NCBI GenBank assembly: GCA_028386065.3
Contig: JAKUCV010000976.1
Span: 103,268 to 167,267 of the forward strand
Length of the DNA stretch: 64,000 nt
Direction: 5' to 3'
Source of the DNA: Turnera subulata
Taxonomy: Eukaryota; Streptophyta; Magnoliopsida; Malpighiales; Passifloraceae
In this document: in pieces, positions 57,498 through 64,000 of the stretch
Position numbering within the stretch: position 1 is the stretch's first letter
Layout: each line of letters opens with the position of its first letter
The notes under the pieces: model-generated
What the model was told of the DNA's origin: nothing
What the model saw: only the letters and a program-made list of their open reading frames with translations
Databases searched by the model: none
Translations under genes and position numbers: made by a program

Positions 57498-58972
57498 GAC
57501 ATTGGTGCAACTTCCCTTTGCTCAATTCCTTCTTCCTTCTGCTGAATATTGAGCATCCTCCTGGTCACATATAACTTCTGAACCACCTCCTCTGGTTCAA
57601 CAAACTCATCGTCTGCATCCTCCAACTCAGGCATGTCAGCTAGTGCTAGATCAACATAGGGCTCCTCCCTCTCATCATCAGAGTACACCTCTCCATGCTC
57701 AGTGGTAAGCATCACCCTCTTATTCGGGCACTGAGAAGCATAATGTCCCAATCCCATGCACTTAAAACATTTCACATTTCTAGCCTTATCCTGAGCTTTT
57801 GTTGGTGCATTGAGAGTCTTTTGTTCAGCTAGTTTCTGTCCCTCCCTAGGTCTCCAAGGGATCGACTTAGGTGTGTTAAGAACCGGCTTACTTGAGCTCC
57901 CCACTTCCTGTTTGGTGTATCTTGCATCGGCACTCCAATTGGTATAACTAGAAGGTTTCCCATAGGTCTTGCTCTTGAGTTGCTTTTCAATCTTAGAAGC
58001 AAGAGCTACCATCTCCTCAATTTTTGCATAATGTTGTAGCTCCAGAATATTAGCAATATCCTTGTTCAACCCATAGTAAAACCTTGACATGGTGGTCTCC
58101 TCATCCTCCTCAATTCCAGCTTGATGCATAGTCATCTCAAGTGCTTTCCAGTACTCCTCTACACTCTTAGTTCCTTGCTTGGTTGCTTGAAGTTTATGAA
58201 GCAACTCTCTCGGATATGAAGCAGGAACAATTCTCTTCTTCATGATCCTCTTCATCTCTTCCCATGTTTCTATCTCCGGGTATCTATCTCTTCTCCTTGA
58301 AGTGACAAGCTTATTCCACCAAGACCTAGCATAGTCTTTGAACTCCACAACTGCAAGCTTGACCTTCTTTTCCTCCAAGTACCTATGGCAGTCAAAAATT
58401 GACTCCACACTCTGCACCCACACCAAATACTCCTCTGGATCACTAGAACCTTGAAACATTGGAATTTTCATTTTGATGGATCCGACATCTCGATCAATCC
58501 TCACTGCTCTATCTTCCACTCTATCAAAGAATCTGGGTCTTTGATATCCAGCTGTGCCTCCTCCTCTGCCAAACAGACCTTGGCCTTCTCTTTCCCCAGC
58601 ATGCACTCTATGATTTACCTCTCCAAATTGTTCTTCCAATTCTTCTTCAAGAATGGGATCTTCATCAACATGGTGTGTAGCTTGTTCTCTAGGGCGAGCA
58701 GCCTGTTCTTGTTCTCCTCCTTCTGCCCTCCTAGGATTAGCAATGCTAGTAGAGATTTCTTCAACAGTTTGCTCTTGCCTCTCCAACCTATCATTCAACT
58801 CTCTTGTCTGTCTATCAATTTGGTTATTGGTCTCCCTCAACCCTAGATTTGTCGCCCGAACTTCATCCCTAACCTTCTTCATTTGAGCATCTATCTGAGC
58901 CCTGAATCCCCTCAACATTTCCATAATAGAAGCAAGGTTTGGTTCACCACCCTCAGTGCCACTATTAGACAT
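57494..58972 (-). CDS. Gypsy J gag (492 codons, frame intact)
   Basis: Starts at ATG 58972 (MSNSGTEGGEPNLASIMEM). It has an N-terminal coiled coil rich in R/E/Q (residues about 20-95), an acidic stretch, the gag core IKMKIPMFQGSSDPEEYLVW (about 170), ARSWWNKL, EEMKRIMKKRIVPASYPREL, SVEEYWKALEMTM, and a CCHC knuckle CFKCMGLGHYASQC (about 402-415). It ends EQREVAPMS by reading into the deletion that removed the protease site. Forms capsid-like particles in active relatives. The gag is longer and more diverged than that of D, a separate subfamily. Confidence 0.85.
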   Translation of the reverse strand: MSNSGTEGGEPNLASIMEMLRGFRAQIDAQMKKVRDEVRATNLGLRETNNQIDRQTRELNDRLERQEQTVEEISTSIANPRRAEGGEQEQAARPREQATHHVDEDPILEEELEEQFGEVNHRVHAGEREGQGLFGRGGGTAGYQRPRFFDRVEDRAVRIDRDVGSIKMKIPMFQGSSDPEEYLVWVQSVESIFDCHRYLEEKKVKLAVVEFKDYARSWWNKLVTSRRRDRYPEIETWEEMKRIMKKRIVPASYPRELLHKLQATKQGTKSVEEYWKALEMTMHQAGIEEDEETTMSRFYYGLNKDIANILELQHYAKIEEMVALASKIEKQLKSKTYGKPSSYTNWSADARYTKQEVGSSSKPVLNTPKSIPWRPREGQKLAEQKTLNAPTKAQDKARNVKCFKCMGLGHYASQCPNKRVMLTTEHGEVYSDDEREEPYVDLALADMPELEDADDEFVEPEEVVQKLYVTRRMLNIQQKEEGIEQREVAPMS

Positions 58973-59852
58973 GATGTATAACCTGCAAATACTTATTAGT
59001 AAAACAAATCCTCACGTGTTTACACTCGTGTTTGTTCACTCTATGGCAAGGGATGTAACTCTCAGCCTTTTTCTACTTCAACTTTACAAGTTAGGACTAG
59101 ATATCTCAAAATCAAGTAACCAACTTGCAACAAATAATTAACAGAAACAATGAAAGTCTAAAGAAAGAAAGAAAAGAAAATCAATTGTAGAGGCAAGTTA
59201 ATACTCCAACAAAGAAAGAATGATCACACACATGGACAAGGTAATGTATGTGATTGTGAATAATGGTAAGGTGAGTAACTATGACACAATAATCACCCAA
59301 CATAAGAAAAGGCACAAAAAAAGCAAACAAAAGGAAAGAAAGAAAGCAAAGACAGAAAAATTTGTATAGCAGGTTCCTACACAAATCCTGCAACCTGAGA
59401 CCACAAAACACAAATTAGCATACATTCCTCCTACACAAAACCTGCAACCCGAGTCCAAAACCAGGCACAATTCAGATTGATGCCTTCTGCCCAAATTGTC
59501 GACAACAAGAGTAAATTTCTACAATTTCAGCCATTCTTTTCAATCAATTCAACCACAACTGCAAGGAGATTTAACACTTGCAATTCCACACCCAAGTCCA
59601 CAATTTCAATTCCAATCCAGCAAACACAAATTGGCAAGGCTTTTTTTTTTTTTTCCGTAAACAGTACCGATGAACAGCAACTATGAATAGTACGGGTGAA
59701 CAGTACCTATGAACAGTATGGTGTGAACAGTAACTTGACTATTTTTTTCCCTTTTTTTAATTTTTGAATAAAAAAAACACACAAAACAGAAGAACAAAAA
59801 AAGTAATCAATGCAAGATATGATTGATTGAACCTGTAAGCTCCGTTACCAAT
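58973..59852 (-). other. Gypsy J leader and primer-binding site
   Basis: Untranslated leader on the minus strand. The primer-binding site reads TTGGTAACGGAGCTTACAGG next to the LTR (about 59851-59832). It contains several GTGAACAGTA-like units (59659-59735). No gene was seen. Confidence 0.65.
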
Positions 59853-60670
59853 TGATGCAACAACAACCCTAGAATTCCACTAGGATCACCTCTGCAACTA
59901 ACTGATCCCAAGACCTCCAATCTCCAATCAAACTAGGGTTTAGTATCCCTATTCTTCACCTCCTAAACTCAAAGGATTAGGCAACAAACAATGAGGAATA
60001 CAAGGAATTGATTAATCACCACAAGTAAACCACTTGATAAGAGAAATCAATCCTAAAGAGTAAAGCCATGAGAATCCCTCTCTTGTTTTTGATTGAATCT
60101 CTCCATCAAGAAGAACACTAAAGGTAAGCATTTAGCTTCCTTAAAATCACTCAAACTTCATGTATATTCTCATGTACAATTTGATTTCAAACTTGATATA
60201 TGATTGGCTTTTATAGAAGCCAAAAAGCAAAGGATTGAATTGAAAATACAAGCACTAGACAAGCACTAAACATCTTTTGTTTTCTTTAAAGCACACCAAC
60301 CACACTAACACCAACCACACTAGTGGGAATCTTTAGCACCAAAGTGGATTTTCCAGCCTGAAAATGAATAGTAAACGCCGACAGTGAATAGTAATTTCCG
60401 GCATGAATAGTAACTTCCCGGTTGAACGGTAAAAATGGCTACTTTCGACTTCAATCCTTCAAAATACTCACAAACTTAGGAATCTCTTTGAATTCATCTC
60501 CGAACTTATCCAACTTATCTTCTTGCAACTCCCGATTGACCCAAGCTTGAGCATAATGTAATATGTGATTCTTTATCATCTTTAATCGAGCCCTCCTGAT
60601 TGGTCCTTGAGGTAAGCTAATGGCGCCATCACGATCTTGAGTTCCACTTGGTACTGGCTTGCTTGTATCA
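59853..60670 (-). mobile_element. Gypsy J 5' LTR
   Basis: 818 bp on the minus strand, TGATACAAGCAAGCCAG at 60670 to TTGTTGCATCA at 59853. It carries the tail [14 protein letters not shown] near 60600 and ends in VSILKD-stop. Also holds four GTGAATAGTA-like units near 60365-60412. Outer flank GAGTC at 60671. Confidence 0.87.
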
Positions 60671-60944
60671 GAGTCCAAGATCGCAGCAATCCGAGTTGTA
60701 GAGCTCGAGATATGAATTTATTACCGAGACTGCTCGCTCCAGGAATTTCAGCAATTGTTCTTCGCATCCTTCTCTTTGATCTCCATCTCTTCTTGAATTT
60801 CTTATGAGATCGGATCTTGGACTTAATCCTGAAAGTAAGCTTGCCATGTCCAAGCTTGTCTTTGTCACCATGCTCCTCATTGATGCCTCCAAAGAAGCGT
60901 TTACATGCATTATTATCTAAGTCTCTAAGCTTGCCTAGGTGATT
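60671..60944 (-). mobile_element. Gypsy LTR fragment with KFKKRW tail, minus strand
   Basis: On the minus strand it encodes LTFRIKSKIRSHKKFKKRWR, as at the start of the F, I and L LTRs. It begins near CACCTAGGCAAGC without the TGATGC end and is cut at 60671 by the J LTR. Confidence 0.75.
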
Positions 60945-61134
60945 TGGAGGACATGGTTGCACTAGCCGCCAAGATTGAGAAGCAACTTAAGGTGAATAAG
61001 GGGTGGAGATTCACAAAGATTGATTGAGATTGTGGTCCCGACCTCAATCTCAATCATACTTTGTGAATCTCCACCCCTTATTCACCTTATGTTGCTTCTC
61101 AATCTTGGCGGCTTGTCCAACCATGTCCTCCAAG
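60945..61134. repeat. Long hairpin: 89-bp inverted repeat of gypsy gag
   Basis: Arm 60945-61033 and arm 61046-61134 are inverse copies with about 5 mismatches in 89, closed by a 12-base loop (TGGTCCCGACCT). Both arms encode the gag segment just before the zinc knuckle (LEDMV-x-x-AAKIEKQ), one on each strand. The right arm continues into gypsy K gag, so the left arm is an inverted duplicate. Confidence 0.9.
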
Positions 61135-61250
61135 TCATCATATCACTGCAATTCAAGAACTTGAGCAATATCAGTATTTAAACCATAATAAAACCGAGAC
61201 ATAGTAGCTTGTTCCTCCTCAACAACACCAGCTTGGTTCATTGTCATCTC

Positions 61251-61255
61251 CAATG
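61251..61255. repeat. Solo LTR target-site duplication (CAATG), left copy
   Basis: CAATG at 61251-61255 and again at 62681-62685. The gag sequence reads through correctly with one copy. Confidence 0.9.
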
Positions 61256-62680
61256 TGTTAGAAACAATAGACTCAAGCTAGAGGGGGGGTGAATAGCGAT
61301 AATCGAATAAAATCGAATTAAGCAGGAATTGAATGCGGAATTAAAAGAATGAAGGACACAAGAGATTTATCCTGGTTCACACACACTCTACTAGTGTGGC
61401 TAATCCAGCCCTTCAAGTCTCACTTGAAGATTTCACTATCTATGTTAAGCTTACGGGTGCTTAACAAACCGTTACAACCTGAGAGTTCAAGTCACATGAA
61501 CCTCAATATACTTGCTTGAAGATACCTCACTTCAAGACTTTCTAGGATTTCTAATCACAAGAATCCTACTCTCTTGCTTAAGGATACCACACCTTAAGGC
61601 TTCTCTCAAGGGAACAATCCTCCCTTGTGGTGTATGAATAACACTTACAATCTCTCAAGCAAAACTCTCTAATAGAGTGGATATGAGTACAAAGGAAAGC
61701 TCTATTGAACAACTCAGAATTCTCACAAGTTATAGCTCAAAAATTTGTTGAATGATTTTCAAAGAATGCTTGAATGTAGATGTGAGTTGATCAATTGAAA
61801 ATGAGGTTTAAGGCCTCTATTTATAGTCTAAAAGATGCATATAATCATTGGGAACAATTTCTGAAACCTTTATGAAAGTTTAGCATGTTTGTCTGAAAAA
61901 GGTTTCTGCCCATAACGGCACAACATCGATGTTTTGATCAAGAACATCGATGTTTAGCCGTTGCATTTAAATAATTGAGCCAACGGCTAGTAAAACATCG
62001 ATGTTGCCTTTTAGAACATCGATGTTTCCATACACAACATCGATGTTCTTCATCGCAACATCGATGTTTTTTGGCTTCGCAAAAATATGGTGAAAAAGGG
62101 TCTTTGCCAGAACATCGATGTTGGAAAATGCAACATCGATGTTTTTGTGAAACATCGATGTTGAGTTGGCCAACATCGATGTTTTTTGGCTTCGGCAAAA
62201 TTCTATTTCAAAGATAGGTTCTCATGAACATCGATGTTGGATTGTAAACATCGATGTTTTGACCAACGGTCACAAGAACATCGATGTTTGATAATCCAAC
62301 ATCGATGTTTTCTTGCTACTGCCAAAAAGATTTAAAAAACGACTTGATGCAACATCGATGTTATTATAAGAACATCGATGTTGTGAACTCAAAAACCAGT
62401 TTTATGACTTACATGATTTATGAAATGCATGAGGAAAATGATTTTTGGTTTGAGCATTAACTTGGAGTACTTGAGTTACCATTTACAAGGATTTCCTATA
62501 GATGAACTCTCTATATATCTTCCTTGTTGCTTCAAATCTTGTACTCCTTTGTCTTAGACTTGTGCTTCATTGATTGATGTCTTTTTGCTTTTCTTCAAGG
62601 AATGAATTCATGAATGGAGCTTTGGTTAGTTTGTCATTATCAAAACCCTGAAATGAAACATGGAAGCATTAGTCCTAACA
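61256..62680. mobile_element. Solo LTR (1425 bp) in gypsy K gag
   Basis: Begins TGTTAGAAACAATAGACTC, ends CATTAGTCCTAACA (six-base inverse ends TGTTAG/CTAACA), 5-bp duplication CAATG on each side. No primer-binding site, coding region or second LTR, so a solo LTR. CTAGAGGGGGGGTGAATAGC near the left and TTTGTCATTATCAAAACC near the right are motifs I associate with LTRs of some plant copia elements, but the family is not proven. It contains the array at 61922-62382. Orientation by TG...CA cannot be decided since both strands start TGTTAG. Confidence 0.88.
61922..62382. repeat. Palindromic array AACATCGATGTT in the solo LTR
   Basis: 16 perfect copies in 461 bp, starting at 61922, 61943, 61993, 62014, 62035, 62056, 62111, 62132, 62151, 62172, 62227, 62247, 62277, 62298, 62351 and 62371 (read by eye). 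They form two groups of four and four pairs, with 19-21 bp between starts inside a group. Spacers are not conserved, except for versions of CTGCCA/TTTGCCAG/GGCAAAA between groups. Confidence 0.93.
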
Positions 62681-62685
62681 CAATG
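62681..62685. repeat. Solo LTR target-site duplication (CAATG), right copy
   Basis: Exact repeat of 61251-61255. Confidence 0.9.
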
Positions 62686-63092
62686 CAATCCAGTACTCTT
62701 CCACCGTCTTGTTGCCTTGCTTCATTGGAACTTGTGCATCAGCTCCCTTTGATGTGTCACAGGCACAAACCTCTTCTTCATAATCTGTTTCAGCTCAGCC
62801 GAAGTCTCTATCTCAGGCTCTCCATACTCTCTTCGGGTATTAAGAGTTTTTTTCCACCATGACCTAGCATAATCTCTGAATTCCACCACTGCAAGTTTGA
62901 CCTCCTTCTCTTCAATGTATCGATGGCAATCAAAGATAACCTCCATGTCATGTACCCAATCAATGAATACCTCAGGATCACCAGTTCCATGGAATGTAGG
63001 CAGCTTCATCTTGATGCTATTAACATCATTGTCCAATCGCATTGCACCTCCTTCCCGGTTGTTGAAGTACCGATCCAACCTAGGTTTGAAGC

Positions 63093-63419
63093 TGATACAA
63101 ATTGAGGCAAGCTTAGACAATTGAAGAATGATGCACTCAAAGGTTACGTTGGAAACAACAGTGGTGACAAGCAAGGAACTTGGATGTATTCTAACAAGCT
63201 CAAAGTTCAACATTACAAGCTCACTTTCCGAATCATATCCAAGATTCGTTATCACAAGAAGTTCAAGAAGAGATGGAAAATCAAGATTGGAGAGGAGCTG
63301 AAACTGAAGCCCATCAATTTGCTGTCAATTAAGGAGTAATTGACTCGAGAGCACATTGGGCCCAGTCGACATCAATCCACCTTCAGGAAGGTGTCGACAT
63401 ATCCATTTTATTTATAATT
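63093..63419 (+). mobile_element. Gypsy L LTR, first ~327 bp
   Basis: Starts TGATACAAATTGAGGC and resembles the F 5' LTR through LTFRIISKIRYHKKFKKRWK, the stop after INLLSIKE, and GTCGACATATCC. It then passes abruptly into gag at about 63420; the TATA region, R/U5, primer site and leader are missing. Confidence 0.82.
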
Positions 63420-64000
63420 ATAGAGTGGAGATGATATTTGAAGTGGGAGAATAGAGTGGAGATGATATTTGATTGCCATAGCTACACTGAGGCAAAGAAG
63501 GTAAAATTGGCGGTTGATGGGTTTACTGACTATGCTTTGGTTTGGTAGAACAACTTTATGTTGGACAGGAGGTACAATTATGAGGAACCTATCGACACTT
63601 GGACTGAGATGAAGAAAATTATGAGGAAGAGAATTGTTCCTGCTAATTACTATAGGGAGCTGCCTCAAAAGCACCAGACAATGCACCAAGATTCCAAGAG
63701 CCTTGAAGAGTATTACAATGATGATTGGCATAGAGAGACTTCAGCTAATAGTGCAACGAGGATGCAAAAGGCTAGGAATCCGAATCCTGTGCATTTTGAC
63801 TATGGAAATGTACCTAAGGAAGAATTTCCGGATACTAGGCGTGTGCTGAATGCTCAAGTCAAAGAAGATGGTGTTGGGCAAAGGGATAAACTTTTCTATA
63901 CAAGATGCTTGGTGAATGAGAAGGCCATGAGTGTTAAAATTGATGGGGATAGCGACACTAACATGGTGAGCACATATATGGTGGAAAGTTTAGGATTGGA
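63420..64000 (+). pseudogene. Gypsy L gag/protease fragment, running off the window
   Basis: A duplicated AGAGTGGAGATGATATTTG (near 63420 and 63452) leads into gag: VEMIFDCHSYTEAKKVKLAV, ALVW then a stop, MLDRRYNYEEPIDTWTEMKK. After KSLEEYYNDDWHRETS it passes to KARNPNPVHFDYGNVPKEEF, the same replacement of the knuckle region as in G. The protease site reads KIDGDSDTNMVS, with D where D, G and E have glycine. The frame continues beyond 64000. Confidence 0.87.

Larger units (their letters stand above)
55113..60670 (-). mobile_element. Gypsy J: Ty3/gypsy element, minus strand, 3'-truncated
   Basis: From right to left: 5' LTR 60670-59853, primer-binding site near 59848, leader, gag 58972-57494, protease/RT/RNase H/integrase to 55113, where the integrase stops after RTRKGRDS at a head-to-head junction with gypsy I. 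There is no 3' LTR. Four lesions (protease deletion and two TGG-to-TAG changes, plus a Y-to-H change at the RT motif) show it is inactive. Confidence 0.9.
61135..63092 (-). pseudogene. Gypsy K gag, minus strand, split by a solo LTR
   Basis: Right piece 63092-62686: LDRYFNNREGGAMRLDND, IKMKLPTFHGTGDPEVFIDW, YARSWWKKTLNTRREYGEP, LKQIMKKRFVPVTHQREL. Left piece 61255-61046: LEMTMNQAGVVEEEQATMSR, FYYGLNTDIAQVLELQ and a stop, then DLEDMVGQAAKIEKQ leading into the hairpin. Removing 61256-62685 restores the gag frame. The gag is closer to J than to D. N-terminus lost at 63092/63093 to the L LTR. Confidence 0.85.

Noticed and set aside
61938..62217. Open frames on both strands rich in KHRC / NIDV / TSMF
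   Set aside because: These are translations of the AACATCGATGTT palindrome itself, which has no stop codon in several frames. They are not genes.
61922..62382. CRISPR-like appearance of regularly spaced repeats
   Set aside because: The repeats are 12-bp palindromes with 7-9-bp spacers inside a plant LTR. There is no cas context, and spacer size is far too small.
1..64000. tRNA, rRNA or other structured RNA genes
   Set aside because: None was recognised by eye. The only tRNA-like pieces are the short primer-binding sites of the retroelements.

Overview
This window is nuclear DNA of a flowering plant, probably a dicot-grade species; the species cannot be named from the sequence. One host gene is clear: a two-exon gene for a PP2A regulatory subunit of the B'/B56 alpha/beta type (CDS 16064-19688). 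Almost everything else is transposable elements nested in one another. There is one 484-base run of N (47649-48132). All boundaries and repeats were read by eye without alignment software, so edges may be off by a few bases.

Left part (1-15046): a truncated minus-strand copia LTR (1-210), a short unexplained stretch, then a LINE (655-15034) flanked by a 12-bp target-site duplication. A Ty1/copia element ('copia-1', 5986-14327, TSD GAATT) has split the LINE between its RT/zinc-finger region and its RNase H domain. The PP2A gene follows immediately.

Middle (19689-39269): a foldback DNA element (20260-21116), an LTR-element remnant (21218-22464), a minus-strand half copia ('copia-3'), a gypsy LTR, a plus-strand copia gag/protease half ('copia-M') holding a second foldback element, and a minus-strand Ty3/gypsy element ('A'). 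A nearly intact copia ('copia-2', 29300-37527, TSD GTTGC) is inserted in A. Copia-2's gag-pol has a single nonsense codon.

Right part (39270-64000): a pile of related Ty3/gypsy pieces, labelled F, D, G, E, H, I, J, K and L here. D (41257 to the gap) has a gag-pol frame broken by only one stop codon. A solo LTR (61256-62680, TSD CAATG) sits in K gag.

The most unusual signals are three. First, arrays of the perfect palindrome AACATCGATGTT, spaced mostly 20-21 bp apart, occur in two copia leaders and in an unrelated solo LTR. Second, the gypsy pol frame runs about 75 codons into the 3' LTR and carries one of two exchangeable basic tails, and those tails occur in every combination with two LTR 3' halves. 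Third, two gypsy copies share the same gag replacement that removes the zinc knuckle, which suggests a parasitic (non-autonomous) subfamily.
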